From contig JAIRKD010000002.1 of NCBI GenBank assembly GCA_031260285.1, positions 1-64,000 on the forward strand: 64,000 nucleotides of DNA. Direction: 5' to 3'. A program made the position numbers and the translations under genes. The number at the start of each line of letters is the position of its first letter. Position 1 is the first letter of the stretch. The notes under the pieces are model-generated. The model was not told the origin of the DNA. It worked only from the letters and a program-made list of their open reading frames with translations, and searched no databases. The DNA is from Gemmatimonadota bacterium. Its GTDB lineage: Bacteria > Gemmatimonadota > Gemmatimonadetes > Longimicrobiales > Longimicrobiaceae. Positions 54,969 to 64,000 of this stretch are shown here, one piece after another.

Positions 54969-57725
54969 GTGATTCCTGACAGCAATGGTCGTCCCCGCCT
55001 TTATCTGATTGACGGATATGCCCTGATCTACCGGGCGTTTTTTGCGCTGATCTCGCGGCCACTCATCAGTTCGCGTGGAGAGAATACCAGCGCTGCCTGG
55101 GGTGTCACGCGCTTCCTCCTCAAGATCCTTGAGCAGCATCAGCCCGAGTATCTGGGGGTTGTTTTTGACGCGGGAAACTCCGAGCGCAACATCCTCTACC
55201 CGGAGTACAAGGCGACCCGCGACAAGATGCCCGACGACCTTGAGGCGTCTCTTCCACGGATCTACGATCTGGTGCGCGCCTTCAATGTTCCCGTCCTCCG
55301 GCTGGAAGGGTTTGAGGCGGATGATGTGATCGGAACGCTCGCAAAACAGGCAAACGCTGCCGGTCTGGAGACGGTGATTGTCTCCGGGGACAAAGACTTC
55401 TACCAGCTGATCGAGCCGGGAGTGGTGCTGCTGAACCCGGGTCGGGGTGGGCCTACGGCGGTGGAAGAGGAGTGGGTGGACCTCACCAACGCACACGAGC
55501 GGCTTGGCGTGGCGCCTCACCATGTCACCGACTACCTCGGCCTGATTGGTGACAGCTCCGACAACGTCCCCGGTGTGAAAGGGATCGGCCCGAAGACGGC
55601 GATCTCGCTGATTGAACAGTATGGTTCCGTTGAGGAGATTCTCCGCCGGGTTCCGGAGATCACCAACAAGCGGGCGCGGGAGTCGCTGGAGGCGTTTGCG
55701 GAGAACGCCCGGCTCTCAAAGACGCTGGTGACAATCCGCACCGACCTGCCGATGGAGCTGGATCTGGATGATCTGCGCTGCGGCGCGCCGGACCGCGAGG
55801 CGTTGAAACGGATCTTCCTGGAGCTGGAGTTCCATACGCTGGTGCGCGAGTACGGCGCGCCCGAACCGGTGGCAGCCGCGGAGGCGCAGCCCACCAGTTA
55901 TCGGACGCTTGTCGAGCCCGCCGAGGTGGAGGCGCTTGTCCGGCGACTCCGGGAGCTGGGCAGCTTTTCTGTGGATACGGAGACCACCAGCATTGATCCG
56001 GTGCGCGCGGATCTGATCTCCATCGCCATCTCTCCGGAGCCGGGAGAGGCGTTCTACCTTCCCTTCGCGCACCGGGCGCCCGTCGCGGATCTGCTGGATA
56101 CACCCCCTCCCGTCCAGAACCTTCCGCCGCTGCTTTCCCCCGCGATGGCTCCGCTGGTTGAACTGCTCCGGGACCCTGGGGTGCGGAAGACGGGGCAGAA
56201 TCTGAAGTACGACTTCCTGGTGTTCCGGCGCGCGGGGGTTGAGATGCGCGGGATCACCTTTGATACGATGGTCGCGAGTTATCTGCTTGATCCCAACCGG
56301 CGGGAGCATGGGCTGGACTCGCTTGCTCTCCAGCACCTCGACTACCGGACTACCACCTACGAGGAAGTGGTGGGGAAGGGGAAGACGGAGCTGCTGTTTG
56401 CGGAAGTGGAGATCGACCGGGCACGTGACTACGCGTGTGAGGATACGGACATCACCCTCCGGCTGGCCCGGCTCTTCGCTCCCGAGCTGGAGCGGCTGGA
56501 GCTGGTGCCGCTTTTTGAGTCGGTTGAGGTGCCGCTGATCGAGGTACTCGCGGATATGGAGTGGGAAGGGATCCGTGTGGACGCCGCGTTTTTCGCGAAG
56601 CTGGAACGGCGGCTCGCGGACGAACTGGCGGTGCTGCAGACCGAGATCCACAAGGAAGCCGGGCTTGAGTTCAATATCGGATCGACTCACCAGCTTCGGG
56701 AGGTGCTATTTGAGCGGCTGAAGCTGCCGGTGATCAAGAAGACCAAAACCGGGGCTTCGACGGATGTCAGTGTGCTGGAGGAGCTGGCCGCAATGGGTCA
56801 CCGGCTTCCGACGCTGCTGATGGAGTACCGTCAGCTCGACAAGCTGCTCTCGACGTATGTCACCGCGCTTCCCCGCGCAATCAATCCGGCAACCGGGCGT
56901 GTGCATACCTCGTTTAATCAGACTGTGGCGAGCACCGGCCGGCTGGCATCGAGTGATCCGAATCTGCAGAACATTCCCATCCGGACCGATCTGGGCGCGG
57001 AGATCCGCCGGGGGTTCATTCCGCGTGACGGCTGCATCTTCCTCTCCGCGGACTATTCACAGATCGAGCTGCGGGTGCTCGCCCATTGCTCCAACGACCC
57101 CACCTTTGTGGAGGCTTTCCGGAGCGAGGCGGACATTCACCGCGAGACAGCTGCACTGGTTTTCGGCGTTGACCCCGCTGATGTGACCCGAGCGATGCGT
57201 GACCGCGCAAAGACGGTGAACTTCGCGGTGATCTACGGGGTGGGATCCTTCTCACTGGGTCGCCAGCTCGGAGTTTCGAACTCCGAGGCGAAGGAGTTCA
57301 TCGACCGGTACTTCGAGCGGTTCCCGGGGGTGCGGGCGTATCTGGACAGCCAGGTTGAGCTGGCCCGGCAGCGCGGCTATGTGGAGACGCTTACCGGCCG
57401 CCGGCGTTATATCCCCGAAATCAGTTCGAAGAACTTCAATATCCGGTCGTTCGGGGAGCGGGTGGCAACCAATGCTCCGATCCAGGGAACCGCCGCGGAT
57501 CTGATCAAGATCGCGATGATTGATATCCATCGGACGTTGAAGCAGAGTGGTTCGGGTGCGCGGATGCTGCTGCAGGTGCACGACGAACTGCTGTTTGAGG
57601 CGCCGTATGGGGAGGTGGAGGCGACGCTGGAACTGGTGCGCGAGCGGATGGAGCATGCGATGGAGCTGCGGGTTCCCCTGCGGGTGGAGACGGGGACGGG
57701 GGGGAGTTGGCGGGAGTGTAAGTGA
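54969..57725 (+). CDS. polA: DNA polymerase I
   Basis: A 918-residue repair and Okazaki-fragment-processing polymerase from GTG 54969. The 5'-nuclease domain has LYLIDGYALIYRAFFAL, LEGFEADDVIGTLA and VSGDKDFYQLI. The 3'-5' exonuclease domain has DTETTSIDP, GQNLKYDFLVF and a final YACEDTDITLRL, so proofreading residues look intact. The polymerase domain has SSDPNLQNIP, SADYSQIELRVLAH (motif A), RAKTVNFAVIYG (motif B) and VHDELLFEAP (motif C). All three activities appear functional. Confidence 0.97.
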   Translation: MIPDSNGRPRLYLIDGYALIYRAFFALISRPLISSRGENTSAAWGVTRFLLKILEQHQPEYLGVVFDAGNSERNILYPEYKATRDKMPDDLEASLPRIYDLVRAFNVPVLRLEGFEADDVIGTLAKQANAAGLETVIVSGDKDFYQLIEPGVVLLNPGRGGPTAVEEEWVDLTNAHERLGVAPHHVTDYLGLIGDSSDNVPGVKGIGPKTAISLIEQYGSVEEILRRVPEITNKRARESLEAFAENARLSKTLVTIRTDLPMELDLDDLRCGAPDREALKRIFLELEFHTLVREYGAPEPVAAAEAQPTSYRTLVEPAEVEALVRRLRELGSFSVDTETTSIDPVRADLISIAISPEPGEAFYLPFAHRAPVADLLDTPPPVQNLPPLLSPAMAPLVELLRDPGVRKTGQNLKYDFLVFRRAGVEMRGITFDTMVASYLLDPNRREHGLDSLALQHLDYRTTTYEEVVGKGKTELLFAEVEIDRARDYACEDTDITLRLARLFAPELERLELVPLFESVEVPLIEVLADMEWEGIRVDAAFFAKLERRLADELAVLQTEIHKEAGLEFNIGSTHQLREVLFERLKLPVIKKTKTGASTDVSVLEELAAMGHRLPTLLMEYRQLDKLLSTYVTALPRAINPATGRVHTSFNQTVASTGRLASSDPNLQNIPIRTDLGAEIRRGFIPRDGCIFLSADYSQIELRVLAHCSNDPTFVEAFRSEADIHRETAALVFGVDPADVTRAMRDRAKTVNFAVIYGVGSFSLGRQLGVSNSEAKEFIDRYFERFPGVRAYLDSQVELARQRGYVETLTGRRRYIPEISSKNFNIRSFGERVATNAPIQGTAADLIKIAMIDIHRTLKQSGSGARMLLQVHDELLFEAPYGEVEATLELVRERMEHAMELRVPLRVETGTGGSWRECK

Positions 57726-57749
57726 GATCAGCTGACAGGGAGGAATGAG

Positions 57750-58214
57750 ATGGCATCCGTGATGAAACGGCCTCGGCTGGCAGCGGTTGAGACTCTGCCA
57801 GGATACCGGCTCTGCATGACGTTCATCGACGGGAACGTGATGGAACTGGATATGACTCCGCTATTCGAGGAGAGCCCGGGGTTGGTGCCGCTTCGGGATC
57901 CCGCAATATTCGCGGGGGCTTGAATCGGTGAAGACGAGGGCTGGACTGTCGAATGGCCGGAGCAAGATATCCAGATCGGAGCTGATACGCTCTGGCTTGA
58001 TGCCCGGGCGCAGAATGCTCCGGATGAGAATGCGAGGATCTTCGCGCAGTGGCGAGCGCAATATGGGCTTACGTTGACCCAGGCCGCGGACGCTCTCGGA
58101 ATGACGCCACGGACAGTGAGTGCCTATGGAACGGGAGCGCGGCCCATGCCGCGGTACATCGCACTTGTGGTGAGGGGGTGGGAAGCGGAGTACCGTGCCC
58201 GGAGGCGTGATTGA
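57750..58214 (+). pseudogene. DUF2442-HTH protein interrupted by an in-frame TGA
   Basis: A continuous 155-codon frame with one internal stop. Codons 1-57 encode a DUF2442 start (LAAVETLPGYRLCMTFIDG, ESPGLVPLRDPAIFAGA). A TGA follows at 57921-57923. The same frame then continues as IGEDEGWTVEWPEQDIQIGADTLW, completing DUF2442, and a C-terminal helix-turn-helix (LTLTQAADALGMTPRTVSAY). A CGA-to-TGA change (Arg to stop) would explain the break. GGGAGGA precedes ATG 57750. DUF2442 genes often pair with DUF4160 genes as toxin-antitoxin-like modules; no partner is present. Confidence 0.8.
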
Positions 58215-58280
58215 TTCTGAGTGAGTATCGCACCCGCTATCTGGGGATAGCGTAGTCCCGGGCTTTGAGGCATACCGCTG

Positions 58281-58553
58281 TTATGCCGCCCTCCCCAGCG
58301 CCCGCGCTACCTCCTCCGGAATCCGCAGGATGACCCGCAGGTACTGCTCGCTCGCAGCATCCGGCCGCCTGCGCCCCTGTTCCCATTCCCGGATTGTAGC
58401 GACCGGAATGCCGTAGGTCTTCGCAAAATCCACCTGTGACAGACCCGTGCCCGCCCGCGCATTCCGCGCCAGCATGGCAAAAAGGCCGCGTTCAAACTCA
58501 TCATCCGTTGGTGGTCGATCTTCATCAGATTCGTCAAATACGGGGCACTCCAT
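58281..58553 (-). CDS. HTH antitoxin / regulator (NadS-like), partner of broken BrnT
   Basis: A 90-residue protein with an acidic N terminus (MECPVFDESDEDRPPTDDEF) and a C-terminal XRE helix-turn-helix: GLSQVDFAKTYGIPVATIRE and WEQGRRRPD, then EQYLRVILRIPEEVARAL. This is the COG2944-type regulator often found after toxin genes. The start is secure: GGAGG lies 7 bases before ATG 58553. It overlaps the end of the frameshifted BrnT gene by about 20 bp, the usual toxin-antitoxin arrangement. It may now act as an orphan repressor. Confidence 0.8.
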   Translation of the reverse strand: MECPVFDESDEDRPPTDDEFERGLFAMLARNARAGTGLSQVDFAKTYGIPVATIREWEQGRRRPDAASEQYLRVILRIPEEVARALGRAA

Positions 58554-58805
58554 CGTACATCCTCCGCTCTTTGTTATTGGCCAGCCGAACGCTGATGATC
58601 CGGTAATGTGAATCCCGCAGCGTATATACACACATCCAGACCCGATCATTCACCATGCCGTACGAGAATCCTCTCCGTATTCAAATCGAAGATCCAAGGA
58701 CACTGCAAGGTTCGGATCTGCAAGTACGTACTCTCCAAACGCGAGAGACACACCATGCTTCTCCCGGTTCAACTCATCCTTGTGAGGATCAAATTCAATC
58801 TTCAT
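58534..58805 (-). pseudogene. brnT: BrnT-like toxin gene with a frameshift
   Basis: ATG 58805 opens MKIEFDPHKDELNREKHGVS and continues to ...YGEDSRTAW, then meets a stop at 58650-58652. In the next frame the rest of BrnT is intact: VNDRVWMCVYTLRDSHYRII then SVRLANNKERRMYDGVPRI, stop at 58534-58536. Joined, the product has about 88 residues, the usual BrnT length, with the family's KHGVS and RIIS.R...KERR signatures. A single-base indel near 58655 explains it. BrnT is an RNase toxin. The reading may also be an assembly error, since all else is conserved. Confidence 0.82.
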
Positions 58806-59154
58806 ACAAGAAGTACGGCAGTGACGTATATGATGCAAGGTCTGTGCGTGAGGGGAGGGAAGAGCCTGAGGAGATATTGCGGCTTCCTGGGGGAGTCCGT
58901 GGTGATTCCGATGCCGTCGGTTGGAGGGGTCAGGGGTGACGCAGCTGTCAACGATCTGTGAGCGGCGCCCTGGATTGAGCTCGGTGCGAAGAAACAGATG
59001 CCCGGTATGATTACGCGGAAGACCAGAGGAAGGACAGCGGAGGTGTGTATCCCGTGAATTTCAGTGGTTTTCAGTCACTTCCGGGCGAGAGATTACATAC
59101 AGAAGAACTGCCATCCACCAGTACAGCCCGAGCCGTTCAACGCCCCGGCCCGGC
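58806..59154. other. AT-richer 349-bp intergenic region
   Basis: It separates the BrnT remnant from the helicase gene; both lie on the minus strand. Base composition is slightly more AT-rich at the BrnT end, as is common for acquired modules. I found no convincing gene, dyad or terminator with a T-run. Confidence 0.35.
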
Positions 59155-62100
59155 TCAGGTCACTTCAGGATCCACCACCAACCCCCCGCGCGGCGCAAAC
59201 ACCAGCTCCGGAAGAACCACCTCCCAGCTGTCGCACCGGCATTGAGCTTCAAACTCAGAACTGTCCCGCTTCCGCCAGCCGATCACCGCACTCACTCGCG
59301 CTTCCACGCACTCCAGTCCCACCGGCGGCACAAATCTTTTCGCCAGCCGACCCACCATGATTCCCGCCGCATTCTCCAGCCGTACCCCCATCCCGTCATC
59401 GACATAGCGCAACCGATCCCCTGCGCGGAGCCCCGCAATCGCTCGATGGACCGGATGATTCGCGTCCTGCCGTCCCGCAAACCCCAGATGGACCTCCTTG
59501 AGGCTGGGCGTCCGGTACCGGTATTCCAGCGGACCGGGGGCGGGCATCCACTGGAATGGCGACCGGTGCAGTAGTGCGGGGTGGCCCTTCTGCACTTCAT
59601 CAAGAAATGGATTTCCCCTCTCCATGCGCGCCAGAGTCAGAGTTGAACGCGCCCGGGTCATGGCGACATAGTAGAGACGGCGCGGAGCGTCCGGATCCTC
59701 TTCCCGGCTTACCCGCCACTCTCCATCAAGAACAAATACATGATCAAACTCCAGCCCCTTGGCGCGATGAGCGGTCAGCAGAAGCACCCCCGTCTGGAGA
59801 CGGCGGGTCGCCCAGCCCCATTCAGTCAGCCAGTCCCGGAAATACTCCAGCGTCACCTCCTCCCCATGTGTATCCTCCGCAAAGGCGGTGATCGCCTCAT
59901 CAAGCGCAGGCCACCACCCATCCGTTCCACGGGTGGTGATCCAGTTTTTCAGATCTTCGGCCTTCAGCAGATGGGGTCGAGAGGTAGCTGAACGCTGCTC
60001 CAGAAACGCCATCAGTTCCCGGGTCTCCCGGAGCCGCCAGAGAGGAGGTGCTTCCTCATTCGCCATCGCGACAGGAACTCCCGCCGCCTCCAGTGCCGCT
60101 CTCACAGGTTCGAGATACTTCCACTGACGGGCGATCACCGCGGTTCGGGCAGGATCAAGCCCGAGCGCTATCAGCCGCCGCAGCTCGGTGTGAACTGCCA
60201 TTGCCTGCTGCTGATTATCGTTGCCGGCGGGGAGGATCTGTACCCGGCCCTGTGTGACCGAATCGATCTGAGCCCAGTCACCCCCCGGTGGAGATTTGAC
60301 GCGCCCGGTGTTGATCCGGATCTCCTGCTTCTCCTCCGCCTTCATCCGTGATGCCGCCGGTGCGATCATCAGATTGGCCGCATCAATGATATGGCGGGTG
60401 CTCCGGTAGTTCTCGATCAGGAACTGGGGCCGGGCCTTCCAGTCCTCCGAGAAGCGGCGGATGAACTCGTTTGAAGCTCCTGCAAACGCGTAGATGTTCT
60501 GATCGTCATCCCCCACGGCAAACAGGTTGAGGCGCCCGTCCTCCTCAGCGAGTTTCCGTCCTGCCAGAGCAGAGATCAGCTCGTACTGACGCTCATCGAT
60601 ATCCTGGTACTCATCCACCAGAATCCACCGGAAGCCCGCAAGCAGACGGTCGCGCTGCACATCCGCATCTTCAGGGGGAAGACCCTGCCCGCCCAGCAGG
60701 TTCTTCGCCTCTGTCAGTACCGCGTCAAAGTCGGCCTGTTCGCCGCCGCGATCCACAAAGCTGGTGCCCACCAGTCGCATCGCGAGCCCGTGACAGGTAA
60801 GCACAGTAACCCCCAATGCATCGTCCCCGATCAGGTCAAACAGCCGTCTCCGGATCTCCAGCGCGGCGTGGCGGTTGTAGGCAAGCGCCAGCACACTGCG
60901 CGGATTTTCCCGGCGGATACGGATCAGATATGCGATCCGATGGACCAGCACCCGGGTCTTCCCCGATCCGGGGCCGGCGAGCACCAGAACGTTGGTGTTC
61001 TCCCTGTCGTCCGTGACAATATTCCGTTGGTGCGGTCGGGAGAGATCCTCAACAATGGCTTTCCAGGACTGCGGAGTGGTCTGGCGCGCCAGTTCACCCT
61101 CGCGGCCGGGCAGCCAGCGCCTGCAGAACTCTGCGCGCGGCAGACGGAAGTAGTCCATCGCCAACCGGGTTGCGTCAGCCATTTTCAGATTGCCACGCTG
61201 CGCGTACTCGGCCATGATATGAATCTGCAGCGTTACTTCGTCATAATGTTCAGCAAGTGGCTGATAGCTGTTCTGTTCAAACTGGAGCTTCCGGTTGCTG
61301 TCGAGGTACAGCGTCATAGCGGAGCGGAAGATGGCCAGTCCCTTGCTCAGCCGCAGCACTTCCTGCTCATGAAGCCAGAGAAGCGCCCGCTCCACCAGTT
61401 TGCGCATGCGGGAGTCAGATGTCTCAGCGGCGAGCAGCGCATCCCCCATAACTGCTGCTCCGAGCTGGCCCATAGTACTTTCCGCCAGCTGATCCACACC
61501 GCGAGCGCCTGACGGCAATACAGAAAGCCAGTGTTCGAGAAGCTTCTCAGCAGCAGCGCGGCGACGTTGCGCGAGCCTGCCTATTCCGTCCCAGGGCCGA
61601 TTCAGCGCGAGATGCATCATCTCGGTGTTTACGCCGCGCTGGATGGAAAGGCTTCCGGTATTGCTTCCCTCGTCGCGACCGTCACCGGCCAGCCCTTCGA
61701 TGATCTGGCGCAGCCGTTGTGGCGGAGAGGAAATTCCCTGATCCTTCAGCCGTTGCGACAATAGACGCAGATACAGAGGCCAGGTTTTTCCGGTCTCCAG
61801 ATCCGGCGTTTCCTCCTGAAGGGTGGCAATGACGGCTTTCTCCAGACTGCAGGCCTCTGCAAAGCGTTTTCTGGACGAATTCTCACCCCCGACATGAAGA
61901 TAAGCGGTGATCGCCATATCGTTGCTGGCGATCTTCAGTCGGTCAAAGAGGAAAAAAGTCTCTCGCAGTGTTTCGATCTTCATTCCAGCTACCGACAGTA
62001 ACTCATCTGTAGAAATGGACTGCCCCGTTGGTGTGGACAATAAAGTCTGAACAATGGTCAGACACTGCTGGAGATATCCAGCCTTTATCTCCGGCACACT

Positions 62101-64000
62101 CAGCAGCCGCTGTCTGGCATCCTGAAGGTTCTTCACTCTTAATGAGGAAGGGAAGACCTGCACAGAGTTCTCCTCGCGACGTACCAGCCCTGCATCTTCC
62201 AGCCATGAGATGGCGGTACGGGCGAGGGTATCATCCGTCGCGGTGTCGCGTTTGATGCTGCCTTCCTGATCCTCGTTCAGGATTTCGCCGGAAGTCGCGA
62301 TCAGCGTCTGATCCCGACCCTTCTTCCGGTGCAGTTGACGGAGAGCCCGCAGCACACTCTGGATATCACGCCGGGAGAGGCGGGAGAACGCGGACATACT
62401 GTGCTGCCGCTCTACATCGTCTTCCACATAGAGAAGGACGCAACGCGCCTGTGCGCGATCCCGACCGGCGCGGCCAGCCTCCTGAAGATAGTTCTCCAGT
62501 GAGCCGGGGATGTCCGCATGAACGACCAAGCGCACATCAGGCTTATCGATCCCCATCCCGAACGCGTTGGTTGCAGTGATTACACGCAACTCCCCGGTCA
62601 GAAAAGCCTTCTGTGTATTCTTCTTGGTTTCCGGTAGCAGCCCAGCGTGGTAATGAGCAGCGGCCAGACCCTTCTGACGAAGAAAGGTCGCCAGCTCTTC
62701 CGTCTGTTTGCGTGTAGCGCAATATACAATTGCGCCTCCGGATGTCTCGTCCGGCAGATAGTGCTCGATCAGGCGGGCTGCGCGGGAAAACTTCTCCCCC
62801 GCGGTTGTCTGGATGACCTCGAAGACAAGGTTGTCCCGCTCCGCCCCACCATTGAAAATACGAAGTTCAACATCCAGCTCCTTCCGGAAGTGACTGACAA
62901 TGTCAGTGACCACCTCGGATCTGGCGGTGGCCGTCAGGCACTGGATCAGCGGAGGTCTGGCTCCCGAACTGTTCCGGATTGTTTCGCGGATAAAACGGGA
63001 GACGTACCGGTAGTCCGGACGGAAGTCCTGTCCCCATTTGGAGAGGCAGTGCGCTTCGTCGAATATCCAGGCGCCGATCTCTCGCTGCTGTAGCACCTTG
63101 CGCACACTCATACTGCGCAGCTGCTCCGGCGCGATCAGCAGAACCGCCGCGTCACCCAGTCGTACCTGATCCAGCGCCTCGCCACGCTCCGGCATGGAGA
63201 GGAGACCATTGATGGCGGTGCAGCTGTGACCTCGCTCCCTCATCCCCTTCACCTGGTCTTCCATCAGCGCCACCAGCGGCGAGATGACAACTGACAGGGA
63301 GCCGGTCCGTACAAACTGTGACAGGGCGGGTAGCTGGTAACACAGCGATTTCCCTGTCCCGGTGGGAAGGATTCCCAGATTGTGCTCACCGCGTATTGCG
63401 GATTCTACAATCTTCTGTTGCAGCGGAAGTCCACTGATGCTGTCGATCGGCTCCGGCCGGAATTCGTAGTCCTGCCCGAACCACTGTTTCAGCTGCGTGA
63501 GAGAATCAAACTCCCGGCGACACCAGCTGCAGCCTGTGTCGGTACAGGGTGTGTTGCGCAGCGCGTGGATCAGCCTGCCTGTTGCGGGAAACTGATGCCG
63601 GACCCATGGCGGGACCACGGAATTGCTGATTACGGAGACGGTTCCGGCTCCGGAAATACTACCTGCATCAGAAGCGCCGGCTGATTGGGGGATTTCTGCA
63701 GCAACCGCTCCGGCGACGGAATTGTTGTCTGACCTGGGGTCTGCACTCACGGCAGCGCTTCCACCCGCTACCGAGAACCATGCAAGCGCATAGGCCAGCG
63801 CCCATGCGGAATCCCGCGCTTCGGAAACAACTCTCTCGCTGGCGGATCTGCAGCCGGTGTTCGCCAGCAGCCCGCTGATCGCCAATCGGGCCTGGGCCTC
63901 TCCAGGACGCGCAGCATTTCGCGCCGTTCTGAAAACCGCGTCACAACCAGCCGGGTCACTTCCCTGTATTGTCAGCCAGTGCCATGCAACAAGGAGATCC
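59155..64000 (-). CDS. RecQ-UvrD fusion helicase (5' end beyond window)
   Basis: One frame open from the right edge to TGA at 59155-59157, at least 1614 residues. The visible N terminus (VAWHWLTIQGSDPAG...) belongs to a domain cut by the window. A Cys cluster CTDTGCSWCRREFDS follows. The RecQ helicase has Walker A LPTGTGKSLCYQLP, DEAHC and QEAGRAGRDRAQ. After a ~450-residue helical linker comes a UvrD/Rep-type SF1A helicase: Walker A AGPGSGKTRVLVHRIA, VDEYQDID, VGDDDQNIYAFAGA, TAHRAKGLEFDHV and VAMTRARSTL. Both ATPases look active. A C-terminal ~130-residue domain is unrecognised. Roles in recombination repair or phage defence are possible. Confidence 0.9.
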   Translation of the reverse strand, partial: DLLVAWHWLTIQGSDPAGCDAVFRTARNAARPGEAQARLAISGLLANTGCRSASERVVSEARDSAWALAYALAWFSVAGGSAAVSADPRSDNNSVAGAVAAEIPQSAGASDAGSISGAGTVSVISNSVVPPWVRHQFPATGRLIHALRNTPCTDTGCSWCRREFDSLTQLKQWFGQDYEFRPEPIDSISGLPLQQKIVESAIRGEHNLGILPTGTGKSLCYQLPALSQFVRTGSLSVVISPLVALMEDQVKGMRERGHSCTAINGLLSMPERGEALDQVRLGDAAVLLIAPEQLRSMSVRKVLQQREIGAWIFDEAHCLSKWGQDFRPDYRYVSRFIRETIRNSSGARPPLIQCLTATARSEVVTDIVSHFRKELDVELRIFNGGAERDNLVFEVIQTTAGEKFSRAARLIEHYLPDETSGGAIVYCATRKQTEELATFLRQKGLAAAHYHAGLLPETKKNTQKAFLTGELRVITATNAFGMGIDKPDVRLVVHADIPGSLENYLQEAGRAGRDRAQARCVLLYVEDDVERQHSMSAFSRLSRRDIQSVLRALRQLHRKKGRDQTLIATSGEILNEDQEGSIKRDTATDDTLARTAISWLEDAGLVRREENSVQVFPSSLRVKNLQDARQRLLSVPEIKAGYLQQCLTIVQTLLSTPTGQSISTDELLSVAGMKIETLRETFFLFDRLKIASNDMAITAYLHVGGENSSRKRFAEACSLEKAVIATLQEETPDLETGKTWPLYLRLLSQRLKDQGISSPPQRLRQIIEGLAGDGRDEGSNTGSLSIQRGVNTEMMHLALNRPWDGIGRLAQRRRAAAEKLLEHWLSVLPSGARGVDQLAESTMGQLGAAVMGDALLAAETSDSRMRKLVERALLWLHEQEVLRLSKGLAIFRSAMTLYLDSNRKLQFEQNSYQPLAEHYDEVTLQIHIMAEYAQRGNLKMADATRLAMDYFRLPRAEFCRRWLPGREGELARQTTPQSWKAIVEDLSRPHQRNIVTDDRENTNVLVLAGPGSGKTRVLVHRIAYLIRIRRENPRSVLALAYNRHAALEIRRRLFDLIGDDALGVTVLTCHGLAMRLVGTSFVDRGGEQADFDAVLTEAKNLLGGQGLPPEDADVQRDRLLAGFRWILVDEYQDIDERQYELISALAGRKLAEEDGRLNLFAVGDDDQNIYAFAGASNEFIRRFSEDWKARPQFLIENYRSTRHIIDAANLMIAPAASRMKAEEKQEIRINTGRVKSPPGGDWAQIDSVTQGRVQILPAGNDNQQQAMAVHTELRRLIALGLDPARTAVIARQWKYLEPVRAALEAAGVPVAMANEEAPPLWRLRETRELMAFLEQRSATSRPHLLKAEDLKNWITTRGTDGWWPALDEAITAFAEDTHGEEVTLEYFRDWLTEWGWATRRLQTGVLLLTAHRAKGLEFDHVFVLDGEWRVSREEDPDAPRRLYYVAMTRARSTLTLARMERGNPFLDEVQKGHPALLHRSPFQWMPAPGPLEYRYRTPSLKEVHLGFAGRQDANHPVHRAIAGLRAGDRLRYVDDGMGVRLENAAGIMVGRLAKRFVPPVGLECVEARVSAVIGWRKRDSSEFEAQCRCDSWEVVLPELVFAPRGGLVVDPEVT

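Overview
This window reads as a stretch of chromosome from a Gram-negative, heterotrophic bacterium of moderately high GC (roughly 60% by eye). Evidence for an outer membrane is a type V autotransporter ending in a beta-barrel with a terminal Trp, many lipoprotein signal peptides and a Tat-type signal. Gene content recalls Gemmatimonadota or related FCB-group lineages: a GlnRS-YqeY fusion, a 'permease prefix' membrane protein, a PadR regulator with a Gly-rich head, a Spy-like lipoprotein and ATP-type PEP carboxykinase. No rRNA or other decisive phylogenetic marker is present, so this placement is only an inference. Shine-Dalgarno sites (GGAGG-like) are common, and GTG and TTG starts occur. I saw no rRNA, tRNA, CRISPR array or complete insertion sequence.

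Layout. 1-7.1 kb: the 5' part of an MgtE Mg2+ channel (minus), a divergent 1590-residue autotransporter whose passenger has chlamydial Pmp-like GGA(I/L/V) and FxxN motifs, and an IalB-family secreted protein. 7.1-17.1 kb: S-adenosylhomocysteinase, an AP2-domain protein with a degenerate HNH, a zinc-ribbon membrane protein, an MsbA-type ABC exporter, a Spy-like lipoprotein, a DUF2203-Bcp peroxiredoxin pair, and rsmD-arginase-lipoprotein. 17.2-27.2 kb: a class C beta-lactamase-like hydrolase, a P1B-4 metal ATPase, glnS overlapping a Fic gene, a cluster of palindromic repeats, an AlkC-like DNA alkylation repair protein and a SIMPL protein. 27.2-37.9 kb: a 1262-residue membrane patatin, a periplasmic cluster with copper-handling features (CopC-like protein, Met/His-rich cytochrome c, His-tailed protein, beta-propeller lipoprotein), a MITE-like hairpin, PQQ-type sugar dehydrogenase and PanE. 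38-45.4 kb: membrane and periplasmic proteins, a flavin monooxygenase, PilZ and TerC. 45.4-53.6 kb: pckA and the glcD-glcE-glcF glycolate oxidase operon, a PadR regulator with two CGATATATCG operators 30 bp apart, and a dienelactone-hydrolase-like lipoprotein. 53.6-64 kb: EamA transporter, ybjQ-polA, two decayed toxin-antitoxin-like loci (a DUF2442-HTH gene with an internal stop and a frameshifted BrnT beside an intact HTH antitoxin), and a giant RecQ-UvrD fusion helicase that runs off the right edge.

How genes work together. GlcDEF makes glyoxylate from glycolate, and PckA is the entry step of gluconeogenesis. The two transcription units carry nearly the same 17-nt sequence at their start codons. 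GlnRS and Fic are probably translationally coupled. The CopC/cytochrome/His-tail/propeller genes form one likely transcription unit acting outside the cytoplasmic membrane. Several conserved enzymes (GlnRS, P-type ATPase, patatin, GlcE) carry in-frame Ser/Gly/Glu/Pro-rich inserts, which looks like a genome-wide habit.
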